Shown: piece after piece, positions 16,090 to 23,206 of the stretch
Layout: each line of letters opens with the position of its first letter
How positions within the stretch are numbered: position 1 is the stretch's first letter
Source: Candidatus Rokuibacteriota bacterium
Lineage (GTDB): Bacteria; Methylomirabilota; Methylomirabilia; Rokubacteriales; CSP1-6
Assembly: GCA_016188005.1 (NCBI GenBank)
Contig: JACPIQ010000134.1
Location: 1-40,658 of the forward strand
DNA: 40,658 nucleotides
Direction: 5' to 3'
Made by a program: the position numbers and the translations under genes
Notes under the pieces: model-generated
The model's input: the letters and a program-made list of their open reading frames with translations, nothing else
What the model was told of the DNA's origin: nothing
Database searches by the model: none

Positions 16090-16797
16090 GTGAGCGGACT
16101 CCTGATCCTGACAGCCGTGGAGCTCGAGACCGCGGCGCTGGCACGCCGGCTCGAGTTCCCGCGCCTCTCCGGGCTCCCGTTCCGCGCCTTCGGGCGCGGC
16201 GACGTGCGGCTCGCCGCGATCGGCCCACGGGCCAGCCTCCTCGCCGAGCGCTGGTACGGCCTCTCCTGCGGGCTGCACGCGCCGCTCGTGGTGTCCGCGG
16301 GGCTCTGCGGAGCTCTGGATCCCCACCTGAGAGTGGGGGACCTCGTCCTTCCCGAGGCCGTCCTCGCTCCGTCCGGCGAGCTCTTGCGGGTGAACGCGCA
16401 GGCGCATGGGCTCCTCCTTGCCCGCGCGGGCGGGCGGGCCCGCGCGGGGCGCCTCGTGACGATCTGCGAGGTCGCCGCCACGCCCGAGGCCAAGGCCAGT
16501 CTCCGCGCCGGGACGGGCGCCGTGGCGGTGGACATGGAATCGGCCCCGATCCTGACCTGCGCGGAGGAGGCGGGCTGGCCGTCCCTCGTGGTCCGCGGCG
16601 TCTCCGACGAGGCGGCCCACGGCGTGCTTCCCGCGCTGAGTGGGCTGGTCGGGGCGGACGGCCGCCTCCACGGCGGACGAGCGCTGGCCCTGGCCCTGAC
16701 CCACCCGGGGAGCATCGCGCAGGCCGTGGCCCTGCGCCGGGGCAGCCGGCTGGCCCTCGGCGCGGTGGCACGATCGCTGGCTGCGCTGATGGCGTAG
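16090..16797 (+). CDS. hpnG: Hopanoid-associated nucleoside phosphorylase HpnG
   Basis: A 235-aa member of the PNP/UDP phosphorylase family. HpnG removes adenine from adenosylhopane to give the ribosylhopane intermediate. Visible family parts are the N-terminal LILTAVELETAAL strand-helix, LVVSAGLCGALDPHLRVGDLVLP, where other phosphorylases have the phosphate/ribose-binding G-x-AG segment, and AVDMESAPIL with the ribose-binding Met-Glu pair, followed by VVRGVSDEA with the catalytic Asp region. GTG 16090 is used; no ribosome site is clear, in keeping with coupling to the previous gene four bases away. Confidence 0.92.
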   Translation: MSGLLILTAVELETAALARRLEFPRLSGLPFRAFGRGDVRLAAIGPRASLLAERWYGLSCGLHAPLVVSAGLCGALDPHLRVGDLVLPEAVLAPSGELLRVNAQAHGLLLARAGGRARAGRLVTICEVAATPEAKASLRAGTGAVAVDMESAPILTCAEEAGWPSLVVRGVSDEAAHGVLPALSGLVGADGRLHGGRALALALTHPGSIAQAVALRRGSRLALGAVARSLAALMA

Positions 16798-16802
16798 GCG
16801 GG

Positions 16803-17822
16803 GTGCGCATGGACGCCCTGGTCACGGGCGGCACGGGCTTCGTCGGCGCCAACCTCGTCCGCGAGCTCCTGGCGGAGGGCCAGACGGTGCGTGTGCTGGC
16901 CCGCCCGGGGGGTGATCGCCGGGCCCTCGCTGGCTGCGCTGTCGAGATCGTGGAAGGCGATCTCCTGGTGCCGGATTCCCTCGTCCCGGCGGTGCGCGGC
17001 GTGCGTCGCGTCTACCACGTGGCCGCCGACTACCGCCTGTGGGCGAAGGACGCCTCGGCACTCTTCCGGGCCAACGTGGACGGCACGCGCCACGTGCTGG
17101 AGGTGGCTGCGACCGCCGGCGTCGAGCGCATCGTCTACACCTCCACCGTGGGAGCGCTCGGCATACCGAAGGACGGCAGCCCCGGGGACGAGCGGACGCC
17201 GGTGTCGCTGGCGGACATGGTGGGCCCCTACAAGGCCTCCAAGTTCCTCGCCGAGGAAGTCGCCCGGGAGTACGCGGCGCGCGGCACGCCGGTGGTCATC
17301 GTCAATCCCTCGGCGCCGGTGGGGTCGTGGGATGTCAAGCCGACCCCCACCGGCCGGATGATCGTGGACTTCCTCCGGGGCAGGATGGTGGCCTCCCTCG
17401 ACACGGGGCTCAACCTGGTCCATGTCCGCGACGTCGCGCGCGGCCACATCCTGGCCGCCGAGCGCGGGCGTGTCGGGGAGCGCTACGTGCTCGGGCACCA
17501 GAACGTCTCTCTGCTGGAGATCTTCCGCCTGCTGGGTCGTCTCACGGGGGTGCCCGCGCCCCGCTTCCGGGTGCCGTACGCCGTGGCCTGGCTGGCGGCG
17601 GTCGGGATGGAGGGCATCGCCAGGCTGACGGGCGTCCCGCCCTCGGTGCCCCTGACGGCGGTGCGCATGGCGCGCAAGCGGATGTACTTCAGCCCGGCCC
17701 GCGCCGTCCGGGAACTGGGGCTCCCCCAGACGCCCATCGAGGAGGCGCTCGGGGAGGCCGTCGAGTGGTTCCTGACGCGCGGCTACGCCGAGCGGCGGGC
17801 TGGCGGGAGGCGGGCGGCGTGA
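16803..17822 (+). CDS. hpnA: Hopanoid-associated NAD-sugar epimerase/reductase HpnA
   Basis: A 339-aa extended short-chain dehydrogenase. The nucleotide loop TGGTGFVGANLV starts at residue 8, VYHVAADYRLW and YTSTVGALG follow, and the catalytic pair is in YKASK near residue 142. The C-terminal part binds the sugar-like substrate (VHVRDVARGHILAAERG). It matches HpnA of hopanoid clusters, annotated as dihydroflavonol-4-reductase-like; its exact reaction in hopanoid synthesis is not settled. GTG 16803 or ATG 16809 may be used. Its stop overlaps the hpnD GTG as GTGA. Confidence 0.93.
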   Translation: MRMDALVTGGTGFVGANLVRELLAEGQTVRVLARPGGDRRALAGCAVEIVEGDLLVPDSLVPAVRGVRRVYHVAADYRLWAKDASALFRANVDGTRHVLEVAATAGVERIVYTSTVGALGIPKDGSPGDERTPVSLADMVGPYKASKFLAEEVAREYAARGTPVVIVNPSAPVGSWDVKPTPTGRMIVDFLRGRMVASLDTGLNLVHVRDVARGHILAAERGRVGERYVLGHQNVSLLEIFRLLGRLTGVPAPRFRVPYAVAWLAAVGMEGIARLTGVPPSVPLTAVRMARKRMYFSPARAVRELGLPQTPIEEALGEAVEWFLTRGYAERRAGGRRAA

Positions 17823-18700
17823 ACCCCGAGCGCTTCGTCTCGCGGCTGACCCGCAAGAGCCGCTCGAACTTCTTCTACGCCTTCCTCCTCCTGCCGCGTG
17901 CCCAGCGCGAGGCGATCTTTGCGGTCTACGCCTTCTGTCGCATCGTGGACGACACCGTGGACGTGGGGCAGGACCGCTCGGCCCAGCGCCAGGAGCTGCT
18001 GCGCTGGCGGGAGGAGATCGGCCGTGTGTTCGACGGCCGCCCCGAGCACCCCGCCGCCCAGCGCCTCCTGGAAGCGATCCGCGCCTTCCCCATCCCGCGC
18101 GGGGCGCTGGAGGACATCATCGACGGCGTGGAGATGGACCTGGACCATCCCAGCTACGAGACCTTCGAGGCACTCTACCCGTACTGCTACCGGGTCGCCT
18201 CCGCGGTCGGGCTGTGCGCCATCGCGATCTTCGGCCACTCCGACCCGCGAGCCCGGGAGTACGCCATCAACCTTGGCATCGCGCTGCAGCTCACCAACAT
18301 CCTCCGCGATGTCCAGCCCGACGCGCGCATGGGGCGGGTCTACCTGCCGCAGGAGGATCTGCGCCGCTTCGGCGTGACGGCGGACGAGCTCCGAGAGGGG
18401 CGCTACACTCCCGCGTTCGTGGAGCTGATGACGTGGGAGGCCGGACGCGCCCGCGACTACTACGGGCGGGCCTGGCGGGCCTTCCCGGAGGCCGACCGGC
18501 GGACGCTCTTCGCCGCCGAGATCATGGGGCGGACCTACTTCGCCCTGCTGCGCGCCATGGAGGCGAGAGGTTTCCGCGTGTTCGAGCGGCGCGTCAGCGT
18601 CCGGGCCTCCCGCCGGCTGGCCATCGCCCTCCGCTGCTGGGCCGGTGCCCGCCTCCGCCCCCGCCGCTCGGAAACTCCAATGACGCGCACGCCCCGATGA
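17819..18700 (+). CDS. hpnD: Presqualene diphosphate synthase HpnD
   Basis: A 293-aa squalene/phytoene-synthase family protein. The first Asp-rich motif is DDTVD (residues 44-48) and the second RDVQPDARMGRVYLPQED begins near 163; both bind diphosphate through magnesium. HpnD joins two farnesyl diphosphates into presqualene diphosphate, which HpnC and HpnE convert to squalene; neither partner is in this window. GTG 17819 overlaps hpnA. The last codons run into a repeat copy: the TGA stop is the TGA of the repeat's CGATGAG box, so the repeat has supplied or preserved the end of the gene. Confidence 0.93.
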   Translation: MNPERFVSRLTRKSRSNFFYAFLLLPRAQREAIFAVYAFCRIVDDTVDVGQDRSAQRQELLRWREEIGRVFDGRPEHPAAQRLLEAIRAFPIPRGALEDIIDGVEMDLDHPSYETFEALYPYCYRVASAVGLCAIAIFGHSDPRAREYAINLGIALQLTNILRDVQPDARMGRVYLPQEDLRRFGVTADELREGRYTPAFVELMTWEAGRARDYYGRAWRAFPEADRRTLFAAEIMGRTYFALLRAMEARGFRVFERRVSVRASRRLAIALRCWAGARLRPRRSETPMTRTPR

Positions 18701-18758
18701 GCCCGACAGGGCGAAGAGGCCGAACCGCAACGCGATGTCATCCACATTCAGGCGAGAT
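18692..18758 (+). repeat. Structured repeat copy R3a (end of hpnD)
   Basis: 67 bp beginning CCCCGATGAG with hairpin GCCC-GACA-GGGC, then the GCGAAGAGGCC box and the tail ending TTCAGGCGAGAT. It is identical over all 67 bp to copy R3c, 111 bp further on. Its TGA is the hpnD stop codon. Confidence 0.85.
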
Positions 18759-18789
18759 GAACAGAGCGCCGCAGGCGCGAAGAGGCCGC
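18756..18789 (+). repeat. Partial repeat copy R3b
   Basis: Between R3a and R3c lies a shortened unit: GATGA, then hairpin GCGCC-GCA-GGCGC and the GCGAAGAGGCCG box, without the tail. The hairpin again differs in sequence but pairs perfectly. Confidence 0.6.
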
Positions 18790-18802
18790 GGTTGAAGCGA
18801 CG

Positions 18803-18869
18803 CCCCGATGAGCCCGACAGGGCGAAGAGGCCGAACCGCAACGCGATGTCATCCACATTCAGGCGAGAT
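18803..18869 (+). repeat. Structured repeat copy R3c (upstream of the first zinc dehydrogenase)
   Basis: An exact 67-bp duplicate of R3a. Its last base lies two nucleotides before the TTG start of the downstream dehydrogenase, the same spacing as R2b to hpnH. Confidence 0.85.
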
Positions 18870-18871
18870 AA

Positions 18872-19882
18872 TTGAAAGCCTGCGTGCACGTTGGCGCCGG
18901 GATGCTGGAGCTGCGCGACTGGCCCGCACCCTCCGTCGGGCCCGGCGAGCTCCTGCTGCGAGTCCGGGGGTGCGGACTCTGCGGCTCCGACATCGCCAAG
19001 CTCGCCTCGAGCCAGGCCACAGTGCCGGCCGTGCTGGGGCACGAGGTCGTCGGGGAGGTGCTGGACGCAGGCCCGGGGGTCTCGCGCTTCGCGCCGGGCG
19101 ACCGCGTCGTCGTCGCCCATCACGTGCCGTGCTTCCACTGCCACTACTGCCGGCGGGGCAGCCCGTCCATGTGCCGGTCCTTCAAGCGTGGCAACCTGGA
19201 CCCGGGCGGCTTCGCCGAACGCGTCCGCGTGCCCGCGCCGAACGTCGCGCACGCCGCCTTCGCGATCCCGGCCGGCATGTCCGACGAGACGGCCTCGTTC
19301 ACCGAGCCCCTGGCGTGCTGCCTGCGCGCCGTCAACCGCTGCGGAACGGCAGCCGGCGACACGGTGCTCGTGGTCGGGCTCGGGTCCATCGGCTGTCTCC
19401 TCGTCCAGAGCTTCCGGCTGGCCGGCGCGACGGTGCTGGCCACGGATCTCCTGGCCCAGCGCCGGCGCCTGGGGATCGCGGCGGGGGCGCGGGTGCACGA
19501 GCGCGAGGCGGAGCTGGACGGAGAGCTACGCGCCACCACGCAGGGCCGCGGCGCGGATGCCGTCGTCCTCACGGCCGGTGGGGGCGCGGTGCTGCCGTGG
19601 GCCCGGGCCCGCGTCCGCGACGGGGGGACGCTCCACTACTTCGCCGGCGGGGCAGGGGAGGCACTGCCGCTGTCGCTGGAAAGCCTCTACCACCACGAGG
19701 TGACGCTCTCGGCCACGTACTCGTCCTCGCCCGTGGAGCTCGCCGCGGCGTTCGAGCTCCTCCTGCGGGGCGCAGTGACGGTGGACGGCCTCGTCACTCA
19801 CCGGCTGTCGCTGGCGCGGCTGGCCGAGGGCGTGGAGCTCGTCAAGCGGCAGCAGGCCGTGAAGGTGTACGTGACCCCATGA
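18872..19882 (+). CDS. Zinc-dependent medium-chain dehydrogenase (first of a pair)
   Basis: A 336-aa alcohol-dehydrogenase-type MDR protein. Catalytic zinc ligands are visible in GLCGSD (Cys) and GHEVVGEV (His-Glu); the structural zinc site is CFHCHYCRRGSPSMC near residues 90-104; the cofactor loop is VVGLGSIGCLL near 168. The start is TTG, two bases after a structured repeat and with no ordinary ribosome site. Its stop overlaps the next dehydrogenase by ATGA. It follows hpnD in the same direction, so it probably belongs to hopanoid side-chain processing; a reductase acting on the ribosylhopane aldehyde is an attractive but untested role. Substrate cannot be read from the sequence. Confidence 0.87.
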   Translation: MKACVHVGAGMLELRDWPAPSVGPGELLLRVRGCGLCGSDIAKLASSQATVPAVLGHEVVGEVLDAGPGVSRFAPGDRVVVAHHVPCFHCHYCRRGSPSMCRSFKRGNLDPGGFAERVRVPAPNVAHAAFAIPAGMSDETASFTEPLACCLRAVNRCGTAAGDTVLVVGLGSIGCLLVQSFRLAGATVLATDLLAQRRRLGIAAGARVHEREAELDGELRATTQGRGADAVVLTAGGGAVLPWARARVRDGGTLHYFAGGAGEALPLSLESLYHHEVTLSATYSSSPVELAAAFELLLRGAVTVDGLVTHRLSLARLAEGVELVKRQQAVKVYVTP

Positions 19883-20910
19883 GGGCCCAGGTCTTCCACG
19901 GGCCGGGCGACCTCCGCCTGGAGGAGATCGCGACGCCCGAGCCCGCCGCAGGCGAGCTGCTCGTCAAGGTCGAGGCGGCACTCACCTGCGGCACCGATGT
20001 GAAGACGCTCCGCCGTGGCCACCCGGTCATGATCCCGCGCCTGCCCACCGTCTTCGGTCACGAGCTGGCCGGCACCGTGGCCGGCGTCGGCGCCGGCGTC
20101 ACCGGCCTTCGCGAGGGCGATCGGGTGGTCGCGGCGAACTCGGCGCCCTGCGGCCGCTGTGCCCTCTGCCGAGCCGGGCGCCCGAACCTCTGCGAGGATC
20201 TCCTCTTCGTGAACGGGGCCTATGGAGAGTACATCGCGCTGCCTGCCCGGCTCGTCGAGCGGAACGTGATCCGGATCGCCGCCGGGCTCCCGGCGGCCCG
20301 GGCGGCCTTCGTCGAGCCCTTGGCGTGCGCGCTCCGGGGGATCGAGCGCGGGCGGGTTGAGGCCGGGATGACGGTGGTCGTCTTCGGCCACGGCCCCCTC
20401 GGCTGTCTCCTGGCGATGGTGGCCGCGCAGCGGAAGGCGCGCGTGCTGCTCGTGGGGAAGGCGGGATGGCGCCTCGACCGGATCCGCGAGGCGCGGCTCG
20501 CCGACTGCCTGGATGTGCTGGCGGCGCCCGATCTCCAGGCCGCGATCCGGGCGGCCACGGGCGGGCGGGACGCCGACGTGGCGGTGGATGCCACGGGCCA
20601 GCCGGCCGTGTGGGAGCTCGCCATCACCGTCACCGGGCGTGGCGGCACCGTGGTGTTCTTCGGCGGCTGCGCACCCGGGACGACCGTGGCGCTGGACACG
20701 CGACGGGCCCACTACGAGGAGCTGACTCTCGTGGGCGCCTTCCATCACACGCCGGACCTGATCCACCGCGCGGTCGAGCTCCTGGAGGCACAGACCCTCG
20801 TGCCGGATCGTCTCCTCACGCACACCATGGGGCTGGAGGGCGTGCCCCGCGCCCTCGACATGATGGCCCACGGCGCGGCGCTCAAGGTCCTGATCCACCC
20901 GGACCGCTGA
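19879..20910 (+). CDS. Zinc-dependent medium-chain dehydrogenase (second of a pair)
   Basis: A 343-aa MDR protein with the catalytic Cys in TCGTD, GHELAGTV, a structural zinc site CGRCALCRAGRPNLC and a cofactor segment VFGHGPLGCLLAM. It is clearly related to the preceding protein but not a recent duplicate; the two differ across most positions. The ATG overlaps the upstream stop by four bases. It is the last gene of the plus-strand hopanoid arm, followed by a strong hairpin. The pair may form a heteromer or act in sequence; sugar-alcohol dehydrogenases are the closest general type. Confidence 0.88.
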   Translation: MRAQVFHGPGDLRLEEIATPEPAAGELLVKVEAALTCGTDVKTLRRGHPVMIPRLPTVFGHELAGTVAGVGAGVTGLREGDRVVAANSAPCGRCALCRAGRPNLCEDLLFVNGAYGEYIALPARLVERNVIRIAAGLPAARAAFVEPLACALRGIERGRVEAGMTVVVFGHGPLGCLLAMVAAQRKARVLLVGKAGWRLDRIREARLADCLDVLAAPDLQAAIRAATGGRDADVAVDATGQPAVWELAITVTGRGGTVVFFGGCAPGTTVALDTRRAHYEELTLVGAFHHTPDLIHRAVELLEAQTLVPDRLLTHTMGLEGVPRALDMMAHGAALKVLIHPDR

Positions 20911-20991
20911 CCGGCGGCCGCTCCGGGAGATCGTGCTCGCCGGCTCGTGGGCCCGAGCGCGGGGCAACCGTCGCCGCGTCACCGAAGATGC

Positions 20992-21022
20992 CACGGGCGC
21001 CGAACCATGGCCGGCGCCCGTG
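20992..21022. terminator. 11-bp hairpin between convergent genes
   Basis: CACGGGCGCCG and CGGCGCCCGTG form a perfect 11-bp stem with a 9-nt loop, between the dehydrogenase pair and the convergent PEP-CTERM-like gene. No T-run on either side; it may act in both directions. Confidence 0.55.
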
Positions 21023-21048
21023 TGAGATACGAAGTCCTGCGGCGAGCG

Positions 21049-21792
21049 TTACCTGCGGCGGCGAAGCCGCCGTGCTATCGCCATGCTCATCAGGCCCGAT
21101 CCGATCAGGATGAGGCCGGCCGGTGCAGGAACGCCCGGCGTGACAGGCCCGGGGCCTGCCGCGGCCAGACCGTACTGGAGGTGGTCGACCTCGATACCAC
21201 CCGCGGTGTTCGAGATGGTGATCGACGAGACCCCACCCGGATCGCTGCAGCCGAAGAAGCGGTCGTCACCGGTCGTGCCGGAGATCCCCCCGTCCGGAGA
21301 CCCCGCATCCGAAAAGCCCGCGACCGCGCATGGAGCCAGGACGCCGCCTGGTCCGCTGGCCGAGAATGAGATGGTGCCGGCACCATCGGTCCACGCGATG
21401 CCTACGTGAGTCGGAAGCCCGCCGAGCGCCACGGAGCTGAAGGTGAAGGTGACAGGAGGCGAGGTGAAGAACGAGCGTCCGCCGGTCCCGGACCCATCGA
21501 TTGTCCCGTCGTCGGCGTCGACGGAGTCGGTGATGCCGGTGGGCGGAAACGGAGCTCCCGAGGAGGCGCTCACGCCGGGTGTGTTGAGCAAGCCATCCTC
21601 GAACGTCTCGAGGAAGAAGGACGAGAACGACAGCGACTTGAACGGGCTATCCGCCCCCCCGCAGCCGGCCGGCGCCGTTGCCGTGTCGAAGCAGAGGTAC
21701 GGGGACGGCCCGAACAGGGTTACCGCTCCCGCCGGGCCCACGGGGAGCAGCCCCACGCCAAGGGCGATCACTATAGCCAATCGAGCGACCAT
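21049..21792 (-). CDS. PEP-CTERM-like exported protein
   Basis: A 247-aa secreted protein. Signal peptide in residues 1-25, then a Ser/Thr/Gly-rich beta-type body, then a C-terminal sorting tag: VPAPAG, a hydrophobic segment (LILIGSGLMSMAI) and the basic end RRLRRRR. That three-part tail is what exosortase-type enzymes recognise, with Ala in place of the usual Glu of Pro-Glu-Pro. Two cysteine pairs (LCFDTATAPAGC; PCAV and FGC) may be disulphides. The ATG at 21792 has GGAGG five bases away. A sigma-54-like promoter lies about 95 nt upstream. Specific function unknown; such proteins usually end up at the surface or in an exopolysaccharide matrix. No exosortase gene is in the window. Confidence 0.85.
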   Translation of the reverse strand: MVARLAIVIALGVGLLPVGPAGAVTLFGPSPYLCFDTATAPAGCGGADSPFKSLSFSSFFLETFEDGLLNTPGVSASSGAPFPPTGITDSVDADDGTIDGSGTGGRSFFTSPPVTFTFSSVALGGLPTHVGIAWTDGAGTISFSASGPGGVLAPCAVAGFSDAGSPDGGISGTTGDDRFFGCSDPGGVSSITISNTAGGIEVDHLQYGLAAAGPGPVTPGVPAPAGLILIGSGLMSMAIARRLRRRR

Positions 21793-21886
21793 TGCCACCT
21801 CCTGAACGCTCCGTGAGAATGCACTTCGTCTTACATCATCTGCACTGTCGAATAGCTTGACGCATATGACTCAGGAGTCCTGGGTA

Positions 21887-21902
21887 TGCAAGCGTTGCGC
21901 CG
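21887..21902 (-). promoter_or_regulatory. Sigma-54-like promoter of the first PEP-CTERM gene
   Basis: On the minus strand CGGCGCAACGCTTGCA keeps the defining GG, ten-base spacer, GC pattern and the TTGCA end of the sigma-54 consensus. Transcription would start about 80-85 nt before the ATG at 21792. The -24 half is weaker than in the second PEP-CTERM gene. Confidence 0.5.
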
Positions 21903-22237
21903 CGCAAGAGAGCGCTTTCCCCCTGGGCAGTTACACGCCCGCTCCAGGGCGGCCTGCCGCAACCTGTAAAGAGAACTGACATCCCGGGGTGCCGGGTGGC
22001 GCCGGCTCGCCCCTGGTCCGAGCCAGCGAGATCTGGGACGATCCGTTCTCGGGTGACTCCGTGCCGGCGCCACGGCGCGTGCAGCCCGTATCGCCTGGAA
22101 CCCTACCTCGAACTTCACAGGTTGGAGGCGCCTTACTCGCCCGTATGCCGTCACGGGTGCTGCCGGCCCGGCAAGGTCGAGAAGCTGCCGTCCTCGCCCC
22201 GCGGGTGACCGGAGGTGAGCGCCCGACCCCCCTGGTC
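21903..22237. other. Gap without a recognised gene
   Basis: About 335 nt between the sigma-54-like site and the end of the glycosyltransferase gene. Open frames here show no signal peptide, family motif or ribosome site that I can support. An activator-binding region for the sigma-54 promoter may lie here, but I see no clear inverted repeat. Confidence 0.4.
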
Positions 22238-23206
22238 TCAGCCCCGCGTCTTCGCCTCCCGCCGCTTCGCGGGTTGCGGGTCCAGCAGCCGTTCCAGCGG
22301 CCCGAGGTGCGACCAGAGGAGGAGTCGCCAGGAGTAGGGGCGGAGGGGCGATTCCTTCACGCAGAGCCTGGCGTGCCGGCGGGCGCGGGCCCGCCAGCCG
22401 ATCTCCATGCACCACACGACCCACCGCACGTCGTGCGTCCACATCAGGTGCCGGTCGCGGAGCCCACGCTCCACCTGTGGACGGATCACATCAAACATGC
22501 GGGCGGACTGCCTCACCTTCCAGTCGCGGGGCTTGGACGACCACGTCCCGGCCCCGTGCTGTCGATAGACTGCCATCACCTCGTCGAGGAAACCCACGTC
22601 CCCACGGAGGGCGTGGAGGATGCCCAAGGGCCAATCGCCCAGCGCGAGCACGTCGAGAACCTCCGGCCACGCCCCGAGCACCCCCTGGCGGTACATGACG
22701 CCGCACGGCTGGATCGGGTTGGATGCGAGCAGCTCCCGGACGGTGAACACCGGCACCTGCGGACCCGCGGGATGCTCGAGCGGGGGCCGCCCGTCGTCGA
22801 AGACCATCCGCACCCGCACGAAGCACATGGACCACTCGGGGTGCCGGTCCATGGAGTCGATCTGTCGCTGCAGCTTGTGGGGGCTGATCCAGTAGTCATC
22901 GCCTTCGAGGACCGCGATGTACTGACCGCGACAGGCCTCCCAGCATCGCCGGAAGTTCGGCATCATCCCGAGGTTCCGGTCCGTCCACAGGGGGCGTACG
23001 AGGTCCGGGTATCGCTCGGCGTAGCGCCGGATGATGGCACCCGTGGCGTCCGTGGAGCAGTCGTCTCCGATCACCACCTCGTAGGGCTCGCTCACGCGCT
23101 GCATGAGCACACTGTCGATCGCCTGGGTGATGAAGCGCTCTTGGTTGTAGGTGAGCATGAGGACGCTGGTTTTCACGGGAGACGCCCGGTCACGACGCGG
23201 ACGCAT
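22238..23206 (-). CDS. Family 2 glycosyltransferase
   Basis: A 322-aa GT-A-fold glycosyltransferase. SVLMLTYNQERFITQAIDSVL opens the domain, GDDCSTDAT binds nucleotide, NLGMMPNFRRCWEACRGQYIAVLEGDDYW carries the metal-binding acidic motif, and PCGVMYRQ and HGAGTWS lie in the acceptor half. No membrane helix is obvious. ATG 23206 overlaps the end of the aminotransferase by 17 nt; GTG 23176 is an alternative. As the last gene of the glycan cassette it probably adds the sugar made by the neighbouring enzymes. Confidence 0.9.
   Translation of the reverse strand: MRPRRDRASPVKTSVLMLTYNQERFITQAIDSVLMQRVSEPYEVVIGDDCSTDATGAIIRRYAERYPDLVRPLWTDRNLGMMPNFRRCWEACRGQYIAVLEGDDYWISPHKLQRQIDSMDRHPEWSMCFVRVRMVFDDGRPPLEHPAGPQVPVFTVRELLASNPIQPCGVMYRQGVLGAWPEVLDVLALGDWPLGILHALRGDVGFLDEVMAVYRQHGAGTWSSKPRDWKVRQSARMFDVIRPQVERGLRDRHLMWTHDVRWVVWCMEIGWRARARRHARLCVKESPLRPYSWRLLLWSHLGPLERLLDPQPAKRREAKTRG

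Noticed and set aside
15729-17498. A 589-codon minus-strand frame opposite hpnG and hpnA
   Set aside because: His/Arg/Ala-rich antisense shadow without motifs; the plus-strand genes here are certain.
18692-18869. Direct 67-bp repeats as a possible CRISPR array
   Set aside because: Only two exact copies, with a partial copy of the same unit between them in place of unique spacers, and no cas genes.
17783-19498. A long minus-strand frame across hpnD and the repeats that translates repeat copies as SRLNVDDIALRFGLFA
   Set aside because: It is antisense to real genes, and the differences between repeat copies do not favour silent changes in this frame, whereas they do keep RNA hairpins paired.
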